Positions 1 through 9,509 of a stretch of 64,000 nucleotides of DNA are shown here, in pieces. The position numbers and the translations under genes are program-made. Position 1 is the stretch's first letter; each line of letters begins with the position of its first letter. Location: assembly GCA_041390105.1 (NCBI GenBank), contig JAWKQO010000001.1, forward strand, positions 1,304,001 through 1,368,000, in the 5' to 3' direction. The notes below the pieces were generated by a model. That model had not been told where the DNA came from. It worked only from the letters and a program-made list of their open reading frames with translations, and made no database searches. The stretch is from Gemmatimonadota bacterium. GTDB lineage: Bacteria; Gemmatimonadota; Gemmatimonadetes; Longimicrobiales; Gaopeijiaceae.

Positions 1-707
1 ACCCCCGCATCCTCGTCGAACTCGAGCTCGACCAGCGACGCGGCCAACAGACGAAAGCGATCCATGGAGGACGAGCCGTAGACGCGCTCGTAGACCACCT
101 CGGGGTGGACGCCACGCTCGATGAGCTCGCCCGCGATGCGATGCGCTGAGGGAGAGGCGTTGCTGAAGCGGAAGGACCCCGTATCCGTCATGATGGCGAC
201 ATACAGCGCCTCCGCGATCTCCCGCGTGATCTCGGCGCCGTCGGCCAACAAGAGGTCGTATACGAGCTCGCCAGTGGCGCATGCGCTTTCGTCGCGCAGC
301 GCCACCCCGGGAATGGGGGACTCTCCGGGCAAGTGATGGTCGACCACGGTCTTGGGCACATGGTCGGTCAGCGCCTTCACCCGCCCGATGCGGGGGATCT
401 CTCCCGTATCCAGCACCACCAGCCGGCTTGCCGAGGCGGTGATCTCGGTGGCGCGTGCGCTACCGGGATCCACCGCGGCGTCGGGCTCAGGCAGCAGGAA
501 GGAGAACGTATCCGGAAAGCGTGTGGGGTTGACGATCCAGCACTCGGCGCCGCGCGCGCGCAGCCAGGCGAGCACAGCGACCTCCGACCCGGCGCCGTCC
601 CCGTCCGCATTGACGTGCGTGGTCAGCACCACCCGAGAGGCACTCTCGAGGCTGTGGATGACCTGCTCAATCGCCGGAAGACGTTCCGGCGGCGTCCGGT
701 AGGGCAC
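1..707 (-). CDS. DHH-family phosphoesterase, NrnA-like (nanoRNase/pAp phosphatase), C-terminus beyond window
   Basis: The reading frame runs off the left edge, so the C-terminal DHHA1 half is missing. Visible DHH-family motifs are THVNADGDG (about residues 30-38), LDTGE (about 99-103), VVDHH (121-125) and MTDTGSFRFSN; these carry the Mn-binding Asp/His residues of the RecJ/NrnA family. NrnA members degrade 2-5 nt RNAs and dephosphorylate pAp to AMP. I chose the GTG at 707-705 because a purine-rich GGGAGAGGGGAGGGG lies just upstream; the frame stays open further upstream without a better start. It follows the PHP gene by 113 bases in the same direction. Family is confident; pAp versus nanoRNA substrate is inference. 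Confidence 0.85.
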   Translation of the reverse strand, partial: MPYRTPPERLPAIEQVIHSLESASRVVLTTHVNADGDGAGSEVAVLAWLRARGAECWIVNPTRFPDTFSFLLPEPDAAVDPGSARATEITASASRLVVLDTGEIPRIGRVKALTDHVPKTVVDHHLPGESPIPGVALRDESACATGELVYDLLLADGAEITREIAEALYVAIMTDTGSFRFSNASPSAHRIAGELIERGVHPEVVYERVYGSSSMDRFRLLAASLVELEFDEDAG

Positions 708-820
708 CGGATCCCACCCCTCCCCTCTCCCTGCGCTTCGACATGTCCCCGTGGAGCCCCAGGGTGCGGCTCGTCCACTGAGGACCCCGACCCCTGGGCC
801 AGGTTCCCGGCGGACACCGG

Positions 821-1480
821 TCAGAACGGGAGTCGTTTTCGGACCTTGGCCCAGGTGGACGCGAGGTGGACGGCGGGAGACGCGGTACTCCCATGCACCT
901 CCGCCTGGGTCAACGCCGTCAGCAGGTCGGCGGGACGGTTCAGGTGGAGGGGAACCTCGACCCAGCACCGCGCCACCTCGCCCAGCGTGTGCGCATCCGA
1001 CCCCGCGCCTCGAAGGAGGCGGTGGCGCTCCGCGACCCGCTCGGCGCGTGCATTGAGCTCGGGCGGACGTAGGCGCCCATTGTGGACTTCGATCACGTCC
1101 AGGAACGGAACCAGTCGCTCCACGTGGATGCCGCCCCCACCCTTCCCCCGCGCGAAGGGATGCGGGAGGTAGCTGATTCCGCCCTGGGCGCGTATGCGCT
1201 GACAGGTTTCCTCCGCGGGAGTTCCCTTGGGGATCACCTCGCTCAAATAGAGGCCGATCACGTCGATGCCCTCGGCCGTCTTGACCTCCTCACCGGCGAT
1301 CACACGGTCGGGGTGACGAGTCGCCATCTCGAGGGCGACGTCGAGGGCGTTGTGGTCGGTGATGGCGATGCGCCCGACGCCGCGAAGACGGGCGCGCTCC
1401 AGCACGGCCTCCGGATCGTTGAGGCAGTCGAAGGAGCCCTGCGTGTGCAGGTGCAGGTCGATGCGAAGCCGCTCGCTCAT
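821..1480 (-). CDS. PHP-domain phosphoesterase
   Basis: A 219-residue soluble protein opening with the PHP metal motif DLHLHT (residues 8-13), followed by ITDHN (about 40), an EE pair in IAGEEV and a late GSDAH motif, which together form the three-metal PHP site. The length and architecture resemble the short TrpH/YciV-like PHP proteins, some of which act on 3',5'-bisphosphonucleotides or short RNA 5' ends. Its ATG overlaps the stop of the upstream coaE gene (ATGA), so the two are probably translationally coupled, and an NrnA-like gene follows. Exact substrate cannot be read from sequence. Confidence 0.85.
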   Translation of the reverse strand: MSERLRIDLHLHTQGSFDCLNDPEAVLERARLRGVGRIAITDHNALDVALEMATRHPDRVIAGEEVKTAEGIDVIGLYLSEVIPKGTPAEETCQRIRAQGGISYLPHPFARGKGGGGIHVERLVPFLDVIEVHNGRLRPPELNARAERVAERHRLLRGAGSDAHTLGEVARCWVEVPLHLNRPADLLTALTQAEVHGSTASPAVHLASTWAKVRKRLPF

Positions 1481-2721
1481 CCGGCCTCACCACGCAACTG
1501 GCCCAGCACCTCGCGGGCGCGACTCCGGAGTTGAGTCAGGTCACCATCGTTCTCGATCACGTAGTCACTCCTTGCACGCTTCAACTCCGGATCCATCTGC
1601 GATGCCATGAGCTTGTCGGCGACCTCTGGATCCAAGCCGCGCCCCTCCAGGAGGCGAGCTCGCCGAACCTCGTCGGTGGCATCCACCAGCACCACGCGGT
1701 CGAAGTCGTCCTCCATCCCCGTCTCGAACAGGAGGGGAACCTCCGCAACCACCAGGCGCGCACGGGCGCGACGCTGTGCGTCCATCCACGCATCGCGAAG
1801 CGCCCGGATGCGGGGGTGGAGGATGGCTTCGAGGCGGGCGCGCTCGGCGTCGTTCCCGAACACCCGCGCGCGCATCCACTCGCGATCCAGAGACCCATCC
1901 GCGGAAAGCGCCTCCGGTCCGAACGCCTCGCGGATCGCGGCCAACCCCTCCGAGCCCGGCGCCGACGCGCGTCGGGCCAGCTCGTCGGCGCTGACCATGG
2001 GGACGCCCTGCGCACGCCACACGTCGGCCACCGTGGACTTGCCGGCCGCCACGTTTCCGGTCAGCGCCACCGACAGCAGCCCCGGCCGGGCGGCGGCCCG
2101 TCGACGGGCCCACAGCCGCCAGGTTCCCAGGACAAAGAGCGTACCCACCACCAGCCCCAGCACGTTGCCGGCCCGGTGCCAGCTTTCGCCCGCGATCCAC
2201 CCGATCCCGACGTAGAGCGCAGCCCATGCACCGACCCCGATCAGATCGTACACGAGGAAGCGAGGATAGGAGAGTCGGCTCGCGCCAGCGGCCATGGGCA
2301 TGAGGGTCCGCACGAACGCAACGGCCCGCGCGAACGACACCGAAACCAGTGGGTGGCTGGAGAGGATGCGATCCACGCGCCGGCGCTGACCGGCGCTCAA
2401 GCCCCCGATGCGCCGCCGGGAGGCGTCCAAGGCGCGTCCGGAGAATCGGCCCACCCAGAAGCCCACGGAATCACCGACGAGAGCCCCGCCCAGGGCGTAG
2501 AGCAGGACCGGCACCAACGAGAGCGTTCCGGCCGCCACCAGCGCCGATGCCAGCAGCAGGGCCACCCCTGCCGGGATCACGAGCCCGGTGATGAAACAGG
2601 TCTCGAGCACCGCCAGGGCGAACAGGAGTACCGGACCGACCTCGGGAAGCAGGCGCAGCAGGGTTTCGGTCAGCGCATCCACCAATCGCGTTCGGATCCC
2701 TTCGACGTGGCCCCAGGCCAC
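1477..2721 (-). CDS. coaE: DedA/VTT membrane protein fused to dephospho-CoA kinase (CoaE)
   Basis: One uninterrupted frame encodes two domains. Residues about 15-195 are a DedA/SNARE-associated membrane domain with several hydrophobic helices and the typical FITGLVIPAG and SFARAVAFVRTLMPMAAG segments. Residues about 210-414 are a full-length dephospho-CoA kinase with P-loop TGNVAAGKS, VSADELAR, HPRIRALRDAW and VPLLFETG. CoaE phosphorylates dephospho-CoA, the last step of CoA synthesis. An internal GTG exactly at VALTGNVAAGKS (about 210) could yield a free kinase. The upstream start is uncertain: GTG at 2721 is given; TTG 2685 with AAGGGA 11 bases upstream is an alternative. The stop overlaps the PHP start (ATGA). 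Confidence 0.88.
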   Translation of the reverse strand: MAWGHVEGIRTRLVDALTETLLRLLPEVGPVLLFALAVLETCFITGLVIPAGVALLLASALVAAGTLSLVPVLLYALGGALVGDSVGFWVGRFSGRALDASRRRIGGLSAGQRRRVDRILSSHPLVSVSFARAVAFVRTLMPMAAGASRLSYPRFLVYDLIGVGAWAALYVGIGWIAGESWHRAGNVLGLVVGTLFVLGTWRLWARRRAAARPGLLSVALTGNVAAGKSTVADVWRAQGVPMVSADELARRASAPGSEGLAAIREAFGPEALSADGSLDREWMRARVFGNDAERARLEAILHPRIRALRDAWMDAQRRARARLVVAEVPLLFETGMEDDFDRVVLVDATDEVRRARLLEGRGLDPEVADKLMASQMDPELKRARSDYVIENDGDLTQLRSRAREVLGQLRGEAG

Positions 2722-2743
2722 GCTCGGGTGAACGCAGCCCCTG

Positions 2744-3118
2744 CTACCGCTTCCGGTTCTGCAACCAGCGCAGGTCGTCGGGAGAGCCGAGCTCCTTGTC
2801 GGCTCCGCCAGAGACGATGGCGAAGGAGTCCTCCCAGATCCGGAGCGCGTAGGGCGTACCCCAACTGTCCACTCCGGATTCCTCCGTGAACCGGGCGTCG
2901 AGCCACCCGGCAAACCCACGCGGGTCGGTCGGGAGCTTGTAGTACGTCCGGTCGAAGCTCACCAGCTCCAGGGCGATCCGCTCCATCTCGTTCTCGGTCG
3001 AGTAGGCGCGGATCGGGTCCAATGCCGGCGCCAACGCCTCGATCACCTGGGGCCGGGTTCCCGGATACGTGAGCGCCGCCGCGAACGCGACCAGCGCGAT
3101 GAGGAACAACTTGCCCAC
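2744..3118 (-). CDS. Type II secretion GspG-like C-terminal domain protein with N-terminal membrane anchor
   Basis: A 124-residue protein with an N-terminal hydrophobic helix (residues 4-18), then a region containing a KLPTDPRGF segment, DSWGTPYAL and FAIVSGGADKELGSPDD. These match the conserved end of T2SS major pseudopilins (DPWGNPY, then S-GAD-E-G-DD, the calcium-binding loop in GspG). No prepilin peptidase cleavage site precedes the helix, so it is a GspG-domain protein rather than a normal pseudopilin. No other T2SS gene is nearby. Role unknown. Confidence 0.7.
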   Translation of the reverse strand: MGKLFLIALVAFAAALTYPGTRPQVIEALAPALDPIRAYSTENEMERIALELVSFDRTYYKLPTDPRGFAGWLDARFTEESGVDSWGTPYALRIWEDSFAIVSGGADKELGSPDDLRWLQNRKR

Positions 3119-3129
3119 GGGGCCTCCGG

Positions 3130-3372
3130 TCAGTCGTGTCTCCTAAACCGTTTCGCCCAAAGCAGATAACGCCTGAGCTCGTCCGCGGAAGGGGGCCCGC
3201 CCCCCTCTCCGAACGCGGTTTCAGACCTCCAGCGCAGGTAGTGTGCCGAGGGCAACGGAAGAAACGGGAACCGGCGGTACCAGCCCCGTCGCCGCACGCG
3301 CCAGGCCAGGCGGACCGCGGCTGGGAGCACCCCCGGGTGGCGGAGGACGAGCCGGATGTAGGGAGCGAGCAT
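3130..3372 (-). CDS. Small basic protein of unknown function
   Basis: An 80-residue, Arg-rich reading frame starting MLAPYIRLVLRHPGVLP, with aromatic clusters GWYRRFPFLPLP and HYLRWRSE, ending 11 bases before the GspG-like gene. Spacing and codon bias (high GC at third positions) suggest it is real and cotranscribed. The frame is open further upstream, but ATG 3372 gives the most protein-like start. I recognise no family. Confidence 0.55.
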   Translation of the reverse strand: MLAPYIRLVLRHPGVLPAAVRLAWRVRRRGWYRRFPFLPLPSAHYLRWRSETAFGEGGGPPSADELRRYLLWAKRFRRHD

Positions 3373-3481
3373 GGCGGGTCCGACGTGTGGGTCTCCCCAG
3401 AGGCGGCGGGAAGCTAGACCCACCGGGACTTCCCGGCCAGCGGTTGCGCGAGGGCCGAGCAGGCGGGCACGTTGGCCGCCC

Positions 3482-3901
3482 ATGGTTCGCGTTCCGGTGT
3501 TTCTGACGGGGCGGTTGCCCGTCCTCTACTCGATCCACGCCATCGACGGCGGCCGCACCAGCAACGTTGCGGCGCTCGATGTCGCCGTCGTGGTCAAGGG
3601 GGCTCCCTCCATCCTCGGCATCTGCCGAATGGCGCTCGACCGCCTCGATGAGGTCGTCGCATCTCTGCAGGGCGGAGACGTGCGCGTGGCCGTCGCTGCC
3701 CTGCCTGAGGATACGCGCCCTCCCGACAAAGGGCCCCGCGCTTTCGTGTCCCTGGTGTGCGCCGATGGACGGCGCCTGCCCATCGCGCGTGTGCGAGGGC
3801 GCGATCACGAGGAGGCCACCGAGCAGTACGCCCGCCGCCTCGCCCGCGCCATCGCGTCCGGGACGAAGCTCGCGGACGTCGCCGACTCCGACTCCACGTA
3901 G
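3482..3901 (+). CDS. Hypothetical protein
   Basis: A 139-residue frame from ATG 3482 with third-position GC typical of this genome and no stop for another 111 bases upstream. It contains a VAALDVAVVVKGAPSIL segment and a C-terminal helix rich in Ala/Arg. No signal peptide or recognised motif. It ends 15 bases before the YyaL/DUF255 gene on the same strand and may be cotranscribed with it. Antisense frames here are also open, so coding status is moderate. Confidence 0.5.
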   Translation: MVRVPVFLTGRLPVLYSIHAIDGGRTSNVAALDVAVVVKGAPSILGICRMALDRLDEVVASLQGGDVRVAVAALPEDTRPPDKGPRAFVSLVCADGRRLPIARVRGRDHEEATEQYARRLARAIASGTKLADVADSDST

Positions 3902-3916
3902 GGAATCCCCACACAC

Positions 3917-5962
3917 GTGGCGAACCGACTCGCCTCCGAAGCCAGTCCCTACCTGCAGCAGCACGCCGGGAATCCGGTGGACTGGTTCCCGTGGGGCGAC
4001 GAGGCATTCGAGGCCGCTCGCAGGCTGGACCGACCCGTCCTGCTCTCGATCGGCTACGCAGCCTGTCACTGGTGTCACGTGATGGAGCACGAGTCGTTCT
4101 CGGACCCCGCCACCGCGGCGCTCATGAACGAGCGCTTCGTGAACATCAAGGTCGATCGCGAAGAACGTCCCGACGTCGACCATGTGTACATGACCGCTGT
4201 TCAGGTCCTCACGGGCCACGGGGGGTGGCCGCTCACGGTGTTCCTCACGCCCTCGGGGGAGCCGTTCTTCGGCGGCACCTACTTCCCGCCCACGCCCCGC
4301 GGTGGCATGCCCGCCTTCCGACAGGTGCTGGCGAGCGTCGCACGCGCCTGGAGCGATCGCTCCGAGGAGGTGCGCTCGCAGGCAGCCGAGTTGCGCTCCC
4401 TCCTGGAACGATCCACGCGCGTGGATCCGAACACCATCAGTCCGGATTTCGCGTGGGTCCAACGCGCGGTCCGGCACGCACGGGCCTCGTTCGACCCGGT
4501 GCACGGTGGCTTCGGCGGCGCACCCAAGTTCCCACAGCCCGCGCTCCTGGAGTTCTTGTTCGGCTGGCGGGCCCATACGGGAGACGAGGCGACGCTCGCC
4601 ATGGTGGTCGCCACGCTGGCAGCGATGGCCCGCGGTGGGATCCGTGATCACCTCGGTGGGGGCTTCCACCGTTACGCGGTGGACGCTCGCTGGCAGGTGC
4701 CCCACTTCGAGAAGATGCTGTACGACAACGCGCAGCTGGCCCGCGTCTACCTGCGCGCGTGGCAGATCACCGGCGACCCGCGCTGGCGGCGCGTGTGCGA
4801 GCAGACCCTCGACTACGTGGCCGCGGATCTGACCGCGCCCGAAGGAGGCTTCTACTGCTCGCGCGACGCCGATTCGGAGGGAGAAGAGGGGCGGTACTAC
4901 GTCTGGCAGGCCTCGGAGATCGATGCGGTGCTGGGGGAGGATGCCGACGTGTTCAAGCGCGCCTACGGTGTGACGGCCGCAGGCAACTGGGAGGGGGCCA
5001 ACATCCTCCGTCGTAACGAGGAGACGGAAGACGGAGGGCACGGCGCGGCGGGAGACGATCCGAGCCTCGCGGCGCGTCTGCAGGCCGCCCGCACGCTCCT
5101 CTTGCAGATGCGTTCGCGGCGGACCCCTCCAGGGCTGGACGACAAGGTGCTCACCGATTGGAGCGCCCTCACGGTGCGTGCGTTCGCAGAAGCCGGCGCC
5201 GCCCTCGGGCGGGCCGACTACCTGGCCCTCGCGGAGCGGGCCACGCGCTTCCTGCTCGAACATCTCCGCGAAGGTGAGGTGGTCCTTCACAGCTGGCGGC
5301 GGGGCCGGTCCGGCCGCGGTGCCTTTCTGACCGACGCCGCAGCGCTGGGAAACGCGCTGCTCTCGCTCTATGAGGCGACCCTGGAGCCGTCCTGGGCGCG
5401 GGAGGCAGCGGCGGTGGCGCACGCACTCCTGGACCGCTTCGCCGAATCCGGTGAGGCCCTGCTGTACGACACCCCCGCCCAGGGAGAGGCGCTGATCGTT
5501 CGGCCCCGCGACCCGACCGACGGGGCGCTCCCCAGCGGAAACGCGCTGGCTGCCGAGCTGTTCCTACGGCTGGGTCGCCTCCTGGGCCGCCCGGACTTCG
5601 TCGAACGTGCGCGCGCGATCGTCGATGCGCTGGCGGGACTGGTCGATCGCCATCCTCTGGCCTTCGGCTACCTCCTCCACGTCGCGGAGTCCCTGCGTTC
5701 GGATCCGGTCGAGGTGACGCTGGTCGGCACCCCGCACGGTGTCGCCCCGCTGCATCGCGAGGTGTCGCAGCGATACCTCCCCGGGTTGGTGCTGGCGGGG
5801 CCGGATCTGCCGGATTCCCCCTTGCTGCGGGACCGGCCCTCTCTGGAAGGGGCCCCGACCGCCTACGTCTGCTGGCACCGGACGTGCTCCGCTCCACTTA
5901 CGGACCCTGCGGCCCTGGCCACCGAGTTGAACCGGGTTGGCCATCCTGGGGGCCAGGGGTAG
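3917..5962 (+). CDS. DUF255 thioredoxin-domain protein (YyaL/spermatogenesis-associated protein 20 family)
   Basis: 681 residues, the usual length. The N-terminal thioredoxin-like domain has the family hallmarks [21 protein letters not shown], the [12 protein letters not shown] redox motif (about residues 52-63), [10 protein letters not shown] and [11 protein letters not shown]. The remainder is an alpha/alpha toroid resembling N-acylglucosamine 2-epimerases and six-hairpin glycosidases ([33 protein letters not shown]). Cytosolic and very widespread, with no settled reaction. GTG start at 3917. Confidence 0.93.
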   Translation: MANRLASEASPYLQQHAGNPVDWFPWGDEAFEAARRLDRPVLLSIGYAACHWCHVMEHESFSDPATAALMNERFVNIKVDREERPDVDHVYMTAVQVLTGHGGWPLTVFLTPSGEPFFGGTYFPPTPRGGMPAFRQVLASVARAWSDRSEEVRSQAAELRSLLERSTRVDPNTISPDFAWVQRAVRHARASFDPVHGGFGGAPKFPQPALLEFLFGWRAHTGDEATLAMVVATLAAMARGGIRDHLGGGFHRYAVDARWQVPHFEKMLYDNAQLARVYLRAWQITGDPRWRRVCEQTLDYVAADLTAPEGGFYCSRDADSEGEEGRYYVWQASEIDAVLGEDADVFKRAYGVTAAGNWEGANILRRNEETEDGGHGAAGDDPSLAARLQAARTLLLQMRSRRTPPGLDDKVLTDWSALTVRAFAEAGAALGRADYLALAERATRFLLEHLREGEVVLHSWRRGRSGRGAFLTDAAALGNALLSLYEATLEPSWAREAAAVAHALLDRFAESGEALLYDTPAQGEALIVRPRDPTDGALPSGNALAAELFLRLGRLLGRPDFVERARAIVDALAGLVDRHPLAFGYLLHVAESLRSDPVEVTLVGTPHGVAPLHREVSQRYLPGLVLAGPDLPDSPLLRDRPSLEGAPTAYVCWHRTCSAPLTDPAALATELNRVGHPGGQG

Positions 5963-6086
5963 TTTCAAGCGGCCCTCGGAGCCCCCTCCAATGACTTGCG
6001 GGGTGCCCAGCTTCGCGGGTTCCTAGAACATCAACGACGGACGGGAAACCGGTGCCGCTGTCGGCACGGGTCAACCAGGAGCTTGG

Positions 6087-8225
6087 ATGTCGACGACCGC
6101 GGACGAGTTGGGCACAGGCAGGGATCTGCGCGGCCTGACCCCAGAGCGCATCCTCGAGTTGTATCGCACGATGGTCACGGCCCGTAAGGTCGACGACCGC
6201 GAGATCGCCCTCAAGCGACAGAACAAGATCTTCTTCCAGATCTCCGGGGCTGGCCACGAGGCGGTGCAGGTGGCGTTGGCCGAGCATCTCATCCCCAAGC
6301 ACGATTGGTTCTTCCTCTACTATCGCGACCGCGCCCTGTCGCTGCGGCTGGGGCAGACTCCGCTCGACCATTTTCTCCAGGCCGTCGCCGCGGCGGATGA
6401 TCCGGCCAGCGGCGGGCGTCAGATGCCCAGCCATTTCGCCGATGCACGTGTAAACATCGCCAGCACTTCGTCTCCGACGGGGACGCAGTTCCTGCAGTCG
6501 GTTGGGGCAGCGGAGGCAGGGTTCAGGGCCAAGCGCGACCCGGGGCTGGGCGCTGCGATCGCGCACCGCCAGGACGACGAGATCGTTCTCGTCTGCGCCG
6601 GTGACGGCACCACGTCCGAGGGCGAGTTCTGGGAGGCGATGAACACCGCCTGCAATCTCAAGCTCCCCGTTCTCTTCCTGATCGAAGACAACGAGTACGC
6701 CATCTCGGTGCCGGTGGAGGTGCAGACGGCCGGCGGCAGCATCTCCCGCCTCGTGCAGGGCTTCCCGAACCTGTACATCCTGGAGTGCGACGGCTGCGAC
6801 CTGCTCGACAGCTATGAGGTCACGCAGAGTGCCGTTCGCTACTGCCGTTCCGGAAGGGGGCCGGCCCTGGTGCACGCCCACGTGGTGCGCCCGTACTCCC
6901 ACTCGATGTCCGACGACGAGCGTATGTATCGGACGGAGGGGGAGCGGGAGGAGCAAGCTCGACGGGATCCCCTCTTCCGAGCCCGGGAGCTGATCCTGTC
7001 GGAAGGGTTCGCCAGTGCCGAGCAGCTCGATGCGCTGGAGGTCGAGATCGAGCGCGAGGTGGCCGACGCGGCGGACGCAGCCTGCGAGCGCCCCCAGCCC
7101 GCGGTCGAGACCGCCACGCTCCATCTGTTTTCCGAGGACGTCGACCCTACCGGGCCCGACTTCGACACCGAGGACCGTCCGCAGTGGGACCCCTCGGGGC
7201 GCGAACTGACGATGGTGGATCTCCTGAACGCGTGCATGCGCTCCGAGATGGAACGCGATCCGCGGATCGTCGTCTTCGGAGAAGACGTCGCGGACGCATC
7301 GCGTGAGGAAGCACTGCGAGAGGTGAAGGGCAAGGGCGGAGTCTTCAAGGTCACGCACGGGCTGCAGAGTCGATTCGGTGGCGAGCGCGTGTTCAACGCT
7401 CCGCTCGCCGAAGCGAACATCGTCGGACGCGCGATCGGCATGGCGGTACGCGGGCTCCGGCCGGTCGTCGAGATCCAGTTCTTCGACTACATCTGGCCGG
7501 CCATGATGCAGATCCGTGATGAGTTGGCCACGATGCGCTACCGGTCCAACGGGACCTACAGCGCGCCGGTGGTGATTCGCGTCACCTACGGTGGCTACCT
7601 CAAAGGGGGCGGGATCTACCACTCGCAGACCGGCGAGACGCTCTTCACGCACACGCCCGGCCTGCGCGTGGTCCTACCTTCCAGTGCGGTCGACGCGAAC
7701 GGGCTGCTTCGGACTGCGATCCGCTGCGAGGATCCGGTGCTGTTCCTCGAGCACAAGCACCTGTACCGCCAGGTCTACAACAAGGGTGTGAATCCGGGGG
7801 ACGATTTCATGATCCCCTTTGGGAAGGCGAACGTGCTCCGCAACGGGGACCACCTCACCCTGGTCACGTGTGGAGCCATGGTGAAACGATCCCTGGATGC
7901 CGCGCGGATGGCGGCGGAGCAGCACGGGATCGAGACCGAGGTCATCGACCTTCGCACGCTACAGCCCTTCGACATGGCCACCATCGCCGAGTCGGTGCGC
8001 CGCACCAACCGGGTGCTGATCGTCCATGAGGACTCGCTTTCCTGGGGGCTGGGCTCGGAGATCGCCGCCCGCGTCGCGGACGAGTTGTTTCCCTGGCTGG
8101 ATGCGCCCGTACGCCGCGTCGCTTCGATGGACACCTGGGTGGCCTATGCGCCGCAGCTGGAGGAGGTCATCCTCCCGCAGGTGGACAACGTCCTGGACGG
8201 CATCGTCTCGTTGGCCCGCTGGTAG
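6087..8225 (+). CDS. 2-oxoacid dehydrogenase E1, alpha and beta subunits fused (branched-chain type)
   Basis: 712 residues in one frame. Residues about 20-365 are the E1 alpha part with the thiamine diphosphate motif [15 protein letters not shown] ending in IEDNEYA. Residues about 375-712 are the E1 beta part with [25 protein letters not shown] and [18 protein letters not shown]1 decarboxylates a 2-oxo acid and acylates lipoyl-E2; the closest overall pattern is the branched-chain/2-oxoisovalerate type, but pyruvate cannot be excluded. No E2 or E3 gene is in the window. RBS AGGAGC precedes the ATG. Confidence 0.9.
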   Translation: MSTTADELGTGRDLRGLTPERILELYRTMVTARKVDDREIALKRQNKIFFQISGAGHEAVQVALAEHLIPKHDWFFLYYRDRALSLRLGQTPLDHFLQAVAAADDPASGGRQMPSHFADARVNIASTSSPTGTQFLQSVGAAEAGFRAKRDPGLGAAIAHRQDDEIVLVCAGDGTTSEGEFWEAMNTACNLKLPVLFLIEDNEYAISVPVEVQTAGGSISRLVQGFPNLYILECDGCDLLDSYEVTQSAVRYCRSGRGPALVHAHVVRPYSHSMSDDERMYRTEGEREEQARRDPLFRARELILSEGFASAEQLDALEVEIEREVADAADAACERPQPAVETATLHLFSEDVDPTGPDFDTEDRPQWDPSGRELTMVDLLNACMRSEMERDPRIVVFGEDVADASREEALREVKGKGGVFKVTHGLQSRFGGERVFNAPLAEANIVGRAIGMAVRGLRPVVEIQFFDYIWPAMMQIRDELATMRYRSNGTYSAPVVIRVTYGGYLKGGGIYHSQTGETLFTHTPGLRVVLPSSAVDANGLLRTAIRCEDPVLFLEHKHLYRQVYNKGVNPGDDFMIPFGKANVLRNGDHLTLVTCGAMVKRSLDAARMAAEQHGIETEVIDLRTLQPFDMATIAESVRRTNRVLIVHEDSLSWGLGSEIAARVADELFPWLDAPVRRVASMDTWVAYAPQLEEVILPQVDNVLDGIVSLARW

Positions 8226-8232
8226 CCGGATC

Positions 8233-8263
8233 GGCGGGAGCGGACGTCAGTCCGCGTCCCGCC
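8233..8263. terminator. Bidirectional hairpin between convergent E1 and NDH-2 genes
   Basis: GGCGGGA-GCGGAC, loop GTCA, GTCCGC-G-TCCCGCC: 13 paired bases with one bulged G. It lies between two converging genes and covers the NDH-2 stop codon. There is no clear U-tract on either side. Confidence 0.55.
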
Positions 8264-9509
8264 GCGGCTCGGCCCCCGGCAACACCAAGCGTACGGAGCG
8301 CGGGAACGTCAGGTAGTTCCACCCCCAGTTGAGTAGCACCAGGGCGCGGTTGCGGAAGCCGATCAGCTTCAGCAGGTGGACCACCAGCCATAGCAGCCAC
8401 GCCACGAAGCCTGTGAACGCGCGGCCCCCAAGATCGGCCACGGCTGCATTGCGACCGATCACCGCCATCATGCCGAGGTCGCGGTAACGGAACGGTTCCG
8501 GCGGCTGACCGCGCTCCAGGCGAAGGATGGTCCGTCCCGCGTGCGCGCCCTGCTGCATGGCGGTCTGGGCCACCTGGGGCAGCACCGTCCCGTCTTGCTC
8601 GAACCAGGCGAGATCCCCCACCACCAGGATCTCCGGATGGTCGCTCACCTGCAGCGAGGGGCCAACTGAGATGCGTCCTCCCCGGGCCACGGGGAGGCCC
8701 CAGGCGCCCGCGGCGGGGTCGCCCGCCACGCCGGCCGTCCACACCACGGTGGCGGTCGAAATCTCGGTTCCGCTGCGCAGTCGCACCTGGTCCGCCGAAA
8801 CCCGGTCCACGACCGCCCCGAAGCGCACATCCACGCCCCGGTCCCGTAATCGTTCGTCCGCGTAGCGTGAGAGTCGCGGCGGCATGGCACCGAGCAACCG
8901 GTCCGCCGCCTCCAGGAGCACGATCTTGGGCTCCCTGCGCGGAATCTGAGGGTAGTCCGGATGAAGCGCGCCCAAGGCCAGCTCTGCCAGGGCACCCGCG
9001 TACTCGACGCCCGTCGGTCCCCCGCCCACGATCGTGAACGTGAGCAGGCGCCGACGTAGCGCCGCGTCCGCAGAGCGGGAAGCGTGCTCGAAGCAATCGA
9101 GGATGTGTGCCCGCAAGCGAATAGCGTCCGGCATGGTCCGAAGCGGAAACGCGTGCTCCGCAGCACCCTGCACGCCGAAGAAGTGCGCCACCGAGCCCAG
9201 GGCCAAGACCAGATACTCGTATCCGAGCGTGCCCGTGTCGGTGTGGATGCGGCGGGCGGCGGGCTCGATGGACAGCAAGGTGCCGAGGCGGAAGTCCACT
9301 CCCGTCCCGCGCAGGATCGAGCGGATGGGATGCGCGATGGACGTCGGTCCCAGCTCGGCGGCCGCGACCTGGTACAGGAGGGGATAGAACGTGTGGTACG
9401 GGTTCCGGTCCAGCAGGGTAACCGCGAGCGCCTGGCGCGCGAGCTCGCGTGCGGCCCAGATGCCCCCGAAGCCCCCTCCCACGATGATGACCCGGGGCCG
9501 CGTGGTCAC
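8247..9509 (-). CDS. ndh: Type II NADH dehydrogenase (NDH-2), FAD-dependent
   Basis: 420 residues from GTG 9509. The FAD Rossmann motif VIIVGGGFGG is at residues 7-16 and the NADH-binding VGGGPTGVEYAGAL in the middle; HPEILVVGDLAWFE and a QVAQTAMQQG segment are the FAD/quinone-site signatures. The C-terminus (WLLWLVVHLLKLIGFRNR then a second hydrophobic stretch) is the usual membrane anchor. NDH-2 passes electrons from NADH to quinone without pumping protons. Its GTG overlaps the stop of the MoeB-like gene (GTGA), so the two are coupled. Confidence 0.93.
   Translation of the reverse strand: MTTRPRVIIVGGGFGGIWAARELARQALAVTLLDRNPYHTFYPLLYQVAAAELGPTSIAHPIRSILRGTGVDFRLGTLLSIEPAARRIHTDTGTLGYEYLVLALGSVAHFFGVQGAAEHAFPLRTMPDAIRLRAHILDCFEHASRSADAALRRRLLTFTIVGGGPTGVEYAGALAELALGALHPDYPQIPRREPKIVLLEAADRLLGAMPPRLSRYADERLRDRGVDVRFGAVVDRVSADQVRLRSGTEISTATVVWTAGVAGDPAAGAWGLPVARGGRISVGPSLQVSDHPEILVVGDLAWFEQDGTVLPQVAQTAMQQGAHAGRTILRLERGQPPEPFRYRDLGMMAVIGRNAAVADLGGRAFTGFVAWLLWLVVHLLKLIGFRNRALVLLNWGWNYLTFPRSVRLVLPGAEPRRDAD

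Noticed and set aside
3221..5422. 733-residue minus-strand open frame
   Set aside because: Antisense to the YyaL/DUF255 gene; Arg/His/Gly-rich and without any motif.
5963..6086. Promoter search upstream of E1
   Set aside because: TTGCGG and TAGAAC are too far apart (22 bp) to be convincing.
5898..7652. 584-residue minus-strand open frame
   Set aside because: Antisense shadow of the E1 gene, caused by high GC.
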